Notes: generated by a model not told the origin, from the sequence alone. A stretch of 32,528 nucleotides of DNA from Candidatus Moraniibacteriota bacterium (GCA_027008775.1 JALVDV010000010.1:1-32528); one strand, 5' to 3'; shown: positions 7,210 to 13,607, counted from the first letter of the stretch. Made by a program: numbers and translations.

Positions 7210-8493
7210 TCACTTCTGTTTTTGGCAATGTTTTTCAATAATTTCTTTTAGCGGTTTTTTGTCTTTCAATAAAACCAGTTTGATGCCGGTCTGCGCCAAT
7301 TTCTCCTTGGCTTTCGGGCCAATGTGACCGGTGATAACTTGGTCAGCCTGCGCCCAGCGGATAAAACGCCAGCCCCGGCCCTTGTCACCTTGACGAAAAT
7401 GATTTGTCACTTCTTGACTGTTTACAATCTTGCCTTTTTCCTTATCAACATCAACAAGTAAAAAAGTTTTCTCGCCTAAAGTTCGGAAACTCACTTCGCC
7501 GGTGCGCAGAGGAATAGCACAGCGCCAAATGTTATCTTTTTTTAACGGCGGAGCGGGCAGTTGGGAAACTTGTCGTTTTAGCCTTTCTTGAAATCTGTAA
7601 CCTTTATTCCAAGCGGAGGGATAAATTCTGGTTTCTTTAAGCTTGTGGGAACTGATTTCCGTGCTGATTTGACCGATTTCCGGAAATTCTTTTTTGAGAT
7701 TTTCTTCCATTTTTTTGACGAAGCTTGAAGCTTCCTCCACTGTCAGCTCTGCCGGCAAAGTTATCTTTAAATCAACTATATTTTGCCAACCCTGGCGACG
7801 AGTTTTGATTTCGGAAAATTGAATCTGATTATCTTGAAGAAATTTTTCCAGCTTTTTTCTTAATTCGGGATCACTTTTATCAACCAAAATGTCTGTGGCC
7901 GATAAAGCCAGACTGTAGGATTCAAAAACGATGTATCCACCCACTAACAGTGAAAGAATGTTATCTATCAGAGGAAAATATTTTATCAAAAATAGTCCGA
8001 CCAACACGGCCAGCGAAATCAGCACATCCATACGATCGTGTTGGCCATCGGCCAACAAGGCCGGGGATTGATATTTGTTGCCAAAATAAATTTTCAAGCG
8101 AGCGGTCAGTTCATTGATGATCATGGAAGCGACCATCAGGCCGATACCCAGCAAAGTAAACTGGGCTTGATTTTCTTTCAGGTAAAGATTTTTCAGCGAT
8201 TCATAAATCAGAAAAAGCCCGGTGGCAATCAGAATTAGCGCTATTATAAAGCTGGCCAGACTTTCATATTTTTGGTGGCCAAAAGGATGATCTTCGTCAG
8301 CCGGTTTTTCCGCTTTTTTAATTCCAATAAAAGTAATGGCGGAAACCACAATGTCAGAAAAAGAGTGAACTCCCTCTGCTATTAAGGCTTGGCTGTGGGC
8401 GCACAGTCCGGCGGCAACTTTCATAACCGAGAGGAGGAAATTTGCCGCCCCGCCAATGATTGATATCAAGCCGGCTTTTCGATTTAAGTTCAT
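7210..8493 (-). CDS. Cation diffusion facilitator transporter fused to a NifX-like domain
   Basis: Residues 1-300 form a CDF (cation efflux) metal/proton antiporter: six membrane segments, the metal-site motif HSFSD in helix 2 (H43, D47), the loop DEDHPFGHQKYES at about 67-78, and HDRMD in helix 5 (H152, D156), then a cytosolic C-terminal domain. Residues about 318-420 add a second domain with WRFIRWAQADQVITGHIGPKAKEKL, which matches the dinitrogenase iron-molybdenum cofactor (NifX/NifB C-terminal) fold, here probably a metal- or cluster-binding sensor and not part of nitrogen fixation. The substrate (Zn, Fe or Mn) cannot be told. The first metal residue of helix 2, usually Asp, is Glu40. The gene diverges from the prephenate dehydratase gene with back-to-back promoters. 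Confidence 0.88.
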   Translation of the reverse strand: MNLNRKAGLISIIGGAANFLLSVMKVAAGLCAHSQALIAEGVHSFSDIVVSAITFIGIKKAEKPADEDHPFGHQKYESLASFIIALILIATGLFLIYESLKNLYLKENQAQFTLLGIGLMVASMIINELTARLKIYFGNKYQSPALLADGQHDRMDVLISLAVLVGLFLIKYFPLIDNILSLLVGGYIVFESYSLALSATDILVDKSDPELRKKLEKFLQDNQIQFSEIKTRRQGWQNIVDLKITLPAELTVEEASSFVKKMEENLKKEFPEIGQISTEISSHKLKETRIYPSAWNKGYRFQERLKRQVSQLPAPPLKKDNIWRCAIPLRTGEVSFRTLGEKTFLLVDVDKEKGKIVNSQEVTNHFRQGDKGRGWRFIRWAQADQVITGHIGPKAKEKLAQTGIKLVLLKDKKPLKEIIEKHCQKQK

Positions 8494-8518
8494 ACGTTGA
8501 AAAATGATTGTTGGTTTT

Positions 8519-8548
8519 ATTATAACTTTTCTCGTTTCGCCCTGTCAA
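8519..8548 (-). promoter_or_regulatory. Predicted promoter of the CDF transporter gene
   Basis: On the minus strand TTGACA (8548-8543), 18 bases, TATAAT (8524-8519). Both boxes match the consensus. Confidence 0.6.
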
Positions 8549-8553
8549 TGCAA

Positions 8554-8582
8554 TTGACTGAGCTGATTTTTTTTGGGATAAT
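8554..8582 (+). promoter_or_regulatory. Predicted promoter of the prephenate dehydratase gene
   Basis: TTGACT (8554-8559), 17 bases, GATAAT (8577-8582). It is back to back with the CDF promoter, and the two -35 boxes are five bases apart, so one regulator could affect both. Confidence 0.55.
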
Positions 8583-8638
8583 TCCTCTGTGAGTCTTGCG
8601 CTGAGTTTCGGTTTTCTTAAAAAATTAAAGTCAGTTTT

Positions 8639-9205
8639 ATGCTGGTGGGAGTTTCCGGCAAAAAAGGCAGTTTCTCCGAAGAAGCGGCCGAATATTATTT
8701 GAAAAGGATTGGTAAGAAAAACTACCGCTTGCTTTATTTAACTTCAGTGGAAAATGTTTTGAGCGCTTTGGAACGGGAAAAAATAGATTTGGGAATTTTT
8801 CCCATTGAAAATTCCAACGGCGGAATTGTTTATGAGGCTGTTGAAGCGATGTCCAGACACAATTTCAATATCAAAAAATTTTTTGAAATAGATATTCAGC
8901 ATTGTTTGTTGGTTTTGCCGCAAACCCTACCTCAACAGATTACCGGTATTGCTTCCCACCCTCAAGCATTAAAACAATGTCGGATGTATTTGAAGCGCAA
9001 ATGGCCCAAGATGGAGCTTATTGAATGGAAAGATACCGCCTTAGCGGCCAAGAACTTGGCCGAAGGGAAAATGCCTTCGTCCACAGCGGTTATTGCTCCG
9101 GAAAGATCAGCCGAACTTTACAACTTGGATATTCTGGAATCCGGTATTCAGGATTTGAAATTTAATTTCACCACTTTTCTGGCGGTGGAAAAAAGAATAA
9201 ACTAA
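8639..9205 (+). CDS. pheA: Prephenate dehydratase, catalytic domain only
   Basis: This enzyme converts prephenate to phenylpyruvate in phenylalanine synthesis. The 188-residue product covers only the two-lobed catalytic domain: VSGKKGSFSEEAA near the start (usual form GxxGTxSxxAA), FPIENSNGG at 54-62, SHPQAL at 106-111, and FNFTTF at 175-180. In characterised enzymes the last motif is TRF, with the Thr essential; here Thr178 is kept but Arg is Thr. The usual ACT domain that binds phenylalanine is absent, so allosteric feedback would be lost. No other aromatic-pathway gene is in the window. It is followed after 18 bases by a methyltransferase gene, probably co-transcribed. Confidence 0.85.
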   Translation: MLVGVSGKKGSFSEEAAEYYLKRIGKKNYRLLYLTSVENVLSALEREKIDLGIFPIENSNGGIVYEAVEAMSRHNFNIKKFFEIDIQHCLLVLPQTLPQQITGIASHPQALKQCRMYLKRKWPKMELIEWKDTALAAKNLAEGKMPSSTAVIAPERSAELYNLDILESGIQDLKFNFTTFLAVEKRIN

Positions 9206-9223
9206 AATTAAGTTAGACCCGCC

Positions 9224-9916
9224 ATGGAAAAAACATCTTTGGAGAACAAAACAGGCAAACCAAAAATAGAAAAAGCTGAATCTAAAGAAAAATCTTTGGA
9301 GGGGGAAGTCGTTACCGCCAGGAATTGGAAAGAATATAGTGATGATTTGAAAATATCGCCTGAATTTTTGAAAAACAAAGCAATTCTTAACTTGGGGAGC
9401 GGTTACAGCAACCTGCGGGCTGACTTAAAAAAATTGGGGATTGAAGTAAGACAACTGGTGGAATTGGATAAACTTTTTTTGCCAAAAGAAGAGAGGAATA
9501 ATTTTATCCGGGCAGACGCCAGAAACTTGCCGTTTAAAGATAAACAGTTTGATATAGCGTTGGCATTTTGGTCAACCTATCAGATTCCGGAGGAAAGTAA
9601 AAAGAAAGTTTATCGGGAATTGTTTAGGGTGGCCAAATTTTCTCATATTGCGCCCATTTTCGGAATTGACTTTGAAATTATTAAAAATATTTCCGATGAA
9701 GAAGAAGGCGTTGAAATCATACTTTGCCAACCATTCGGAGATCAGGAAATAAGCTCCATAGCTTCGGAAACTGATTATGACAATCTTTTAAATTCCTTAA
9801 CTCCCAGGGAAAGAATTATTAAGCCGGTGGCAGAGCAAGTCACAGTTCTACAAAAAAAAGACAAGAAGGTTTTTTCCAGTAAAGGTGGAAGTTTGATAAT
9901 TGTCAGATCGGAATAA
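9224..9916 (+). CDS. SAM-dependent methyltransferase-like protein (class I fold)
   Basis: The 230-residue protein starts with a ~30-residue Lys/Glu-rich tail and then has a Rossmann methyltransferase core: motif I ILNLGSGYSNL near residues 53-63, an acidic end of strand 2 (VELDK), ADARNLPFKDKQFDIALAFW as motif II/III, and YRELFRVAKFSHIAPIF. The pattern resembles the Methyltransf_11 group. The substrate is unknown. It lies 18 bases downstream of pheA, and its transcript ends at the palindromic terminator at 9947-9984. Confidence 0.7.
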   Translation: MEKTSLENKTGKPKIEKAESKEKSLEGEVVTARNWKEYSDDLKISPEFLKNKAILNLGSGYSNLRADLKKLGIEVRQLVELDKLFLPKEERNNFIRADARNLPFKDKQFDIALAFWSTYQIPEESKKKVYRELFRVAKFSHIAPIFGIDFEIIKNISDEEEGVEIILCQPFGDQEISSIASETDYDNLLNSLTPRERIIKPVAEQVTVLQKKDKKVFSSKGGSLIIVRSE

Positions 9917-9946
9917 TTGTTTTAAACAGATAAATTTACTGGACTC

Positions 9947-9984
9947 AAAGCAAAAACTCGCCTTTAAAGGCGAGTTTTTGCTTT
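9947..9984. terminator. Bidirectional terminator, perfect 38-bp palindrome
   Basis: The 19 bases AAAGCAAAAACTCGCCTTT are followed by their exact reverse complement, with A- and T-runs flanking the GC core. It can end both the plus-strand methyltransferase transcript and the minus-strand tRNA-Ser(CGA) transcript. Confidence 0.85.
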
Positions 9985-10006
9985 AAATTTAAGGAGCTGA
10001 AAATTC

Positions 10007-10096
10007 TGGCGGAGGAAGAGAGATTCGAACTCTCGGTACCAAAAATGGTACAACGCTTTTCGAGAGCGTCCCGTTCAACCACTCCGGCATTCCTCC
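10007..10096 (-). tRNA. tRNA-Ser(CGA)
   Basis: The 90-base gene reads on the minus strand with acceptor GGAGGAA and TTCCTCC, discriminator G and an encoded CCA. The anticodon arm is ACGCT-CTCGAAA-AGCGT with anticodon CGA, which reads TCG. It has a long variable arm (class II) and a T-loop TTCGAAT. It follows unit A copy 2 without a gap. Confidence 0.93.
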
Positions 10097-10229
10097 GGAT
10101 AGCGTCTTCTCTTGAAACTGTCAACTTGCTTTCACTTTATTTCCCACCGGAGTGGTTCCGCGGATTTTATACTTAAAAATCCGGAATAATCTTCGCCAGC
10201 TCAGACCATTCCCACTCCGGCATTCCTCC
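10097..10229 (-). repeat. Unit A, copy 2: 133-bp structured element in front of tRNA-Ser(CGA)
   Basis: This is the minus-strand counterpart of 6697-6829, about 124 of 133 bases identical by eye. It starts with GGAGGAATGCCGGAGTGG, the 5' end of the tRNA-Ser(CGA) gene it precedes. The 32 bp at 10079-10110 and at 10212-10243 are identical, so the unit is bounded by direct repeats spaced 133 bp. The outer stem here is a perfect CCGGAGTGG (10220-10212) with CCACTCCGG (10155-10147). Confidence 0.8.
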
Positions 10230-10265
10230 GGATAGCGTCTTCTTGTTGTTGAAGTTGGTTTTTGT

Positions 10266-10293
10266 ATTATAAATAAACAAAAAGAAAAAGTAA
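10266..10293 (-). promoter_or_regulatory. Predicted promoter of the unit A / tRNA-Ser(CGA) transcript
   Basis: On the minus strand TTACTT (10293-10288), 16 bases, TATAAT (10271-10266). Transcription would start just before unit A copy 2, the same arrangement as at the other tRNA-Ser locus. Confidence 0.45.
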
Positions 10294-10294
10294 A

Positions 10295-10744
10295 TTATTT
10301 TCTGTTTTTCTCTCTCCGCTTTGGCAATAGTTTTTTCCGCAAAAGAGATGATTTGTATTTTTCCGGATGGTAAGCCGGTAAGCGTTTGATTTTTGTTTCA
10401 GCCAAATCAAACTCTGTCAATTTTTCTTGTAGCTTATCAACAAAAACGCGCTGGTCGTAACCAAGAACAATAACGTCCGGCCGGTATTTTTTGATAACTT
10501 CATATTTGTTTCGCCGACTACCCAAAACAACTTTGTCCGCCAATTTACTTTTCGCCATCTTTTCTTGCCGTTGCCTTTCTTTATTCAAGGGATAGCGTCC
10601 TTTTACTTTCCCGACAGTTTCATCTCTGGCTAAAACCACTGTTAGGTAGTCTCCCATTTTTTTAGCCTTCCGCAAAAGATAAGTATGTCCCGGATGCAGA
10701 ATGTCAAAAGTTCCAAAGACCATCACTTTTTTATTTTTTGACAT
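10295..10744 (-). CDS. Cytidylyltransferase-family nucleotidyltransferase (FAD synthase- or GCT-like)
   Basis: The 149-residue protein is one nucleotidyltransferase domain: VFGTFDILHPGHTYLL at residues 9-24 with the HxGH motif, and RPDVIVLGYDQ near residue 90. This small form is shared by archaeal-type FAD synthase (RibL) and glycerol-3-phosphate cytidylyltransferase (TagD). The GYDQ and basic C-terminus (residues 125-149) favour the FAD synthase-like group, but the substrate is not certain. It transfers a nucleotide from ATP or CTP to a phosphate. It is a single gene with its own promoter (10782-10810). Confidence 0.8.
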   Translation of the reverse strand: MSKNKKVMVFGTFDILHPGHTYLLRKAKKMGDYLTVVLARDETVGKVKGRYPLNKERQRQEKMAKSKLADKVVLGSRRNKYEVIKKYRPDVIVLGYDQRVFVDKLQEKLTEFDLAETKIKRLPAYHPEKYKSSLLRKKLLPKRREKNRK

Positions 10745-10781
10745 GGGATAAAGTTAATTTATTTTAAAGAATTCCGCTTTG

Positions 10782-10810
10782 GTTATATCGCCGACAACGA
10801 TATTGAGCAA
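10782..10810 (-). promoter_or_regulatory. Predicted promoter of the nucleotidyltransferase gene
   Basis: On the minus strand TTGCTC (10810-10805), 17 bases, TATAAC (10787-10782). Confidence 0.45.
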
Positions 10811-10858
10811 TTAGGTACCGCTAATTTTGTTGTAGCTCAAAGCTGTGGATAACTTGAT

Positions 10859-10889
10859 TTGACTTTTTTGTTGTTAATGCTACTATAAT
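10859..10889 (+). promoter_or_regulatory. Predicted promoter of the small cationic peptide gene
   Basis: TTGACT (10859-10864) and TATAAT (10884-10889) with a long spacer of 19 bases. The -10 box is perfect. The predicted start near 10896 gives a leader of about 50 bases. Confidence 0.45.
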
Positions 10890-10945
10890 AACAGTTGAGT
10901 ACCTTTAACACAAATAAATATAAAAAGAAAGGAGGAAAGAAAGTC

Positions 10946-11131
10946 ATGGGCAAAACTTCGACAAACTGTAAAGGCGGAATTGTTGGTGCGTTCGTGTATG
11001 GGGTCACTGGTGGTTCGTGCCCTAAAACCACATCCAGTGGCAAAGGCAGCAATTTCACCAAAACAACCACCTCCGGTTCCGGGTCAAACAAGACGACAGT
11101 GACCTGTACCGGGAAGGGTTGTAAGAAGTAA
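10946..11131 (+). CDS. Small cationic Gly/Ser/Thr/Cys-rich peptide, unknown
   Basis: The start at 10946 is chosen because AAAGGAGG (10928-10935) lies 10 bases in front; the upstream ATG at 10895 has no such site and falls at the predicted transcript start. The 61-residue product has ten lysines, no acidic residue and four cysteines (8, 25, 54, 59). Residues 10-23 form a glycine-rich hydrophobic stretch (GGIVGAFVYGVTGG). Residues 28-61 are a low-complexity Ser/Thr/Gly/Lys tail. There is no clear signal peptide. The composition is like that of a bacteriocin-type or nucleic-acid-binding peptide, but I recognise no family. A structured non-coding stretch follows directly. Confidence 0.55.
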   Translation: MGKTSTNCKGGIVGAFVYGVTGGSCPKTTSSGKGSNFTKTTTSGSGSNKTTVTCTGKGCKK

Positions 11132-11139
11132 TCACCCAT

Positions 11140-11330
11140 GGCGGTTGACGGTATCCAATATGGATGTCGACCGCCTGCATGGTGACGGGATGCTGGAACC
11201 TGTGCCGGGTTCGTACGGTAACGACCGGGCTAGGTGAAGGGATAGCAAGACCGCTGAAAGTAGCGTCCTGTCGCCGTTTCGTTGGAGTAACACTCCGCCT
11301 ATTTGAGGCATCTTTAGATGCCTCTTTTTC
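11140..11330 (+). ncRNA. Structured RNA downstream of the small peptide gene, with terminator
   Basis: This stretch is richer in G+C than its surroundings and folds well on the plus strand. There is a 5' hairpin at about 11142-11175 (GCGGTTGAC with GTCGACCGC). A 14-bp stem GGTGACGGGATGCT (11181-11194) pairs with AGCGTCCTGTCGCC (11262-11275) and encloses a hairpin around CGTACGGTAACG. A small hairpin GGAGT-AAC-ACTCC follows, and a terminator at 11305-11330. It could be a separate small RNA or a structured 3' UTR of the peptide mRNA; no promoter is seen between them. It lacks the hallmarks of SRP RNA, tmRNA and RNase P RNA. Confidence 0.55.
11305..11330 (+). terminator. Rho-independent terminator
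   Basis: GAGGCATC-TTTA-GATGCCTC hairpin followed by TTTTTC. It ends the peptide/structured-RNA unit. Confidence 0.85.
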
Positions 11331-11356
11331 TTTGTTTCTTCCAACTGAATCGTAGC

Positions 11357-11385
11357 TTGACCGCTGATGTTCTTTCCTGTATATT
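11357..11385 (+). promoter_or_regulatory. Predicted promoter of the Shine-Dalgarno-bearing small RNA
   Basis: TTGACC (11357-11362), 17 bases, TATATT (11380-11385). The predicted start is near 11392. Confidence 0.6.
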
Positions 11386-11391
11386 GAACGC

Positions 11392-11511
11392 AAACCTCAA
11401 ATAAAGGAGGTGATATTATGGAGGTAACACCTCCGGGGGGGGTTGGTGAATTTGTCTTAACGTTTGCCGGGTGGCGAACATCAAGACGACAAGTAGCCAA
11501 CTCCCTTTTTT
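11392..11511 (+). ncRNA. Small RNA or mini-mRNA with perfect Shine-Dalgarno and no stop before its terminator
   Basis: AAAGGAGGTGAT (11404-11415) is the full complement of the usual 16S 3' tail and lies 2 bases before an ATG at 11418. The frame from that ATG has no stop until 11639, but a rod-shaped hairpin ends in a T-run at 11506-11511. Its stems are GGGGGTTGG (11438-11446) with CCAACTCCC (11497-11505), TTTGTC (11451-11456) with GACAAG (11488-11493), and GTTTGCC-GGGT-GGCGAAC (11462-11479). Near the ATG, GGAGGT-AAC-ACCTCC (11420-11434) can form a hairpin, and the same ACCTCC could instead mask the Shine-Dalgarno sequence. I read it as a short RNA of about 120 bases. Whether it is translated is open. 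Confidence 0.5.
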
Positions 11512-11552
11512 ATTATTGCCAGCTTGCTGTCAAAAAAAACAATTATTCATTT

Positions 11553-12170
11553 TCAAGAATTCAACAAAGGCACAAAGACAAAGCCGGGGAATTCTTCCGT
11601 CAGCGCTCGCCCTTCCTTTTTGGTAATTCTCCAAATTGAATTTTGAATGGGAATGACCATTACCCCTCCCTCACGCAACTGGGCAAAAAGCTCCACTGGT
11701 AGCTCTTGAGCGCTGGCGGAAACAAGTATTTTGTCGTAGGGAGCATTTTCCGGATCACCCAAGATCTTCCCGCTTCTTCTTATCTGAGCATTCCGCCAGG
11801 AAAATTTAGCCAAATATTTTTGTAAATTTTTCCGGCCAAATTCCACCAAATCGTCCACTCTTTCCAATCCTTCCACTCTTCCGGTCGGACCAACTAAGTG
11901 AGAAAGGAGAGCGGTCGTCCAGCCGGAACCGGAACCGACATCAAGAATTTTTTCTCCTTTTTGCGGTTGTAAAAATTCCAACATAAAAGCGACGGTGGCC
12001 GGCTGAGAAATTGTCTGCTCGGCGCCGATGGGCAAAGGACGATTTAGATAAGCCAAATCCTTCATTTTCTCTGGCACAAAATCGGCCCTGTCCACCGTCC
12101 GAAAAGCGGAAATAATATTTTTACTGCGCAAAATCCCTTGATTTTTCAACTCTCGAATCAGCTCGTCCAT
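11553..12170 (-). CDS. pcm: Protein-L-isoaspartate O-methyltransferase
   Basis: This enzyme methylates L-isoaspartyl residues in damaged proteins, using SAM, to start their repair. I take ATG at 12170 (205 residues, MDELIRELKNQGIL) as the start; the longer frame from 12293 would overlap sfsA by 44 bases and adds 41 residues with no family resemblance. Features are the N-terminal helix and AFRTVDRADFVP, the substrate loop PLPIGAEQTISQPATVAFML, SAM motif I ILDVGSGSGWTTALL, and the C-terminal LREGGVMVIPI. All fit PCMT. It follows sfsA, probably in one transcript. Confidence 0.92.
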   Translation of the reverse strand: MDELIRELKNQGILRSKNIISAFRTVDRADFVPEKMKDLAYLNRPLPIGAEQTISQPATVAFMLEFLQPQKGEKILDVGSGSGWTTALLSHLVGPTGRVEGLERVDDLVEFGRKNLQKYLAKFSWRNAQIRRSGKILGDPENAPYDKILVSASAQELPVELFAQLREGGVMVIPIQNSIWRITKKEGRALTEEFPGFVFVPLLNS

Positions 12171-12249
12171 ATCGCTTCTTTGTTTATTAAACAAAACTAT
12201 GAATGTTTTTGCCGAATAAAAAGTTGGCCGATTTGGAGAAGTGCTCGTT

Positions 12250-13056
12250 TCAGTTAATAATCGGTAATGATTTTTCCAATTCCATTTGGACACTGTCGCC
12301 CCGCCAAGTAAATTTGAGACGATAGGCTAAAAATTCAACTCCTTTTTGTCGGGCTTGTAAATAACCTTGGTAAAATTCTTTGTCAATCTTGTCGGCCACC
12401 TGAAATTGTTGGCAATCGTTACGCGAAACCAAGAAAACCACTACCGCCCGATGACTTTTTTGCGTTTCTGCCGTCAACTCCCGCAAATGCTTTAAACCTC
12501 GTTTGGTGGAAGCATCGGGAAAAGCGCAGACCCCCTCGGCAACTTTTAGAGTGGCGTTCTTAACTTCCAGAAAAACCTTCCGACCGGTAGCATCTTCCAG
12601 AAAAAGATCAACACGGCTGGAATTGTTTTGTCCGTAAGGCACTTCTTTTTTTATTTCCCGGCCACCTTCTATTTCTTTGATTATTCCTTTTTCTATGCCC
12701 TCCTTAACCAAATGATTGGGCAAATGTGTGTTGATTAAACAAAATTTCTCGGAAACCGAATTATTGCTTTTGGCAGAAAGAAATGTTTTCTTGTTGTCCG
12801 GTCCCGCTAAGTTGCCGTCTGAAAAATCGGGAAGGCTATCGTTGAGTTGTATAATTTGAGTGGTATATTTTAGTTTACGTTGGGGATTATCATTGGTGCT
12901 AAGATAAACCGGGTTATTCTTTGCCAGCAAGGTTTTCATCGTGCCGGTATTGGGTGTGTGAGCGACTACTCTTTGGCCGTTAGACAACTCCACCTCCATC
13001 AAAAACCGCTGGAAACGGCGACGATAACGAGAAACAAGTAAATTTTCCAATAACAT
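12250..13056 (-). CDS. sfsA: Sugar fermentation stimulation protein homologue SfsA
   Basis: The 268-residue protein has the SfsA pattern throughout: LVSRYRRRFQRFLMEVEL, HTPNTGTM, a middle INTHLPNHLV, RVDLFLED, and FLEVKNATL then AFPDASTKRGLKHL. The family combines an OB-like N-terminal part with a PD-(D/E)XK-like fold and has been linked to nucleic-acid binding, but its role is not settled. A stretch of about 25 residues near 95-120 (SNNSVSEK region) looks like an insertion compared with the usual ~235-residue length. The gene sits between a small membrane protein gene (29 bases upstream) and pcm. Confidence 0.92.
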   Translation of the reverse strand: MLLENLLVSRYRRRFQRFLMEVELSNGQRVVAHTPNTGTMKTLLAKNNPVYLSTNDNPQRKLKYTTQIIQLNDSLPDFSDGNLAGPDNKKTFLSAKSNNSVSEKFCLINTHLPNHLVKEGIEKGIIKEIEGGREIKKEVPYGQNNSSRVDLFLEDATGRKVFLEVKNATLKVAEGVCAFPDASTKRGLKHLRELTAETQKSHRAVVVFLVSRNDCQQFQVADKIDKEFYQGYLQARQKGVEFLAYRLKFTWRGDSVQMELEKSLPIIN

Positions 13057-13085
13057 TTCTGAAGTAAATCTATTCCGCCATTAAA

Positions 13086-13562
13086 CTAATTTTCCTTTCT
13101 TCTTTTTTGGTAAAAAAGAATTAAGGGAATTCCCACCAAGACAAAAGAAAGTCCGGTGGCAATGCGTCTTTTCTGACTTATTCGGAAACGTTGCCTGTTT
13201 TCTTTTTTGGCTTTTTCCAAACACTGGTTATACTTTTTTCTTAACTTCGCCTTCTGGACTTCGGTTAATTTTTTGCCGGCAACTTCGCCGACATTGGCTG
13301 ACTTCGGCGGTGGCGCCATTGTTCCTCTGGGACGCCCAAGATTACCGGCCAATCTTCTGGCTTCTATTAGGTCAACGTTGTATTCGTCGCAAAGGTAAAT
13401 TCTGTCCGGACCAAATTCCGGCTGATCAATTTTGAAAACATAAAGATTGAATAAAGCGTTGAAAAAGAGAATTGCCCCGATGGAAGTGATAATAATTCCG
13501 GTGGTTACCCCCACCAAGTTAATTAAAGATCTGATAATTTTAACAGCCCTTGATTCTTCCAT
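13086..13562 (-). CDS. Hypothetical membrane protein with two helices
   Basis: I do not recognise this 158-residue protein. It has a membrane helix at about residues 14-38, a hydrophilic stretch of about 90 residues with two cysteines (YLCDEYNV and YNQCLEKA), and a second helix near 135-151 followed by a basic end. The hydrophilic part, ending in a predicted amphipathic helix (KAKLRKKYNQCLEKAKKENRQRF), probably faces one side of the membrane. It is the first gene of a run with sfsA and pcm, behind a clear promoter. Confidence 0.6.
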   Translation of the reverse strand: MEESRAVKIIRSLINLVGVTTGIIITSIGAILFFNALFNLYVFKIDQPEFGPDRIYLCDEYNVDLIEARRLAGNLGRPRGTMAPPPKSANVGEVAGKKLTEVQKAKLRKKYNQCLEKAKKENRQRFRISQKRRIATGLSFVLVGIPLILFYQKRRKEN

Positions 13563-13607
13563 TTTTTTGAAGTTAATTGTTAACTGTTTGTTTTATTTTA
13601 ACACAGG
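13559..13607. repeat. 49-bp imperfect direct repeat, left copy (promoter and start-codon region)
   Basis: By eye 41 of 49 bases match 14850-14898, without gaps, and all differences are transitions. It spans the start codon and leader of the gene at 13086-13562 and its -10 box. The two copies bracket the BRO-family pseudogene. Confidence 0.65.

Noticed and set aside
10141-10160. T-box-like GAGTGGTTCCGCGG in the reverse of unit A
   Set aside because: It is on the strand opposite to the predicted transcription, and no specifier stem or antiterminator/terminator pair fits.
11140-11300. SRP RNA or tmRNA
   Set aside because: The GGAAGCAGC-type SRP loop is absent, and there is no tRNA-like 3' end with CCA or tag frame.
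11132-11500. Minus-strand open frames over the structured RNA and small RNA (up to 122 residues)
   Set aside because: No ribosome site, odd composition, and they overlap promoters and terminators on the plus strand.
11418-11639. 73-residue protein on the plus strand
   Set aside because: Not called as CDS because a strong hairpin with T-run lies inside it and its last third overlaps the pcm coding end; kept as a finding.
12171-12293. Extended N-terminus of pcm
   Set aside because: The 41 extra residues overlap sfsA and have no resemblance to the family.
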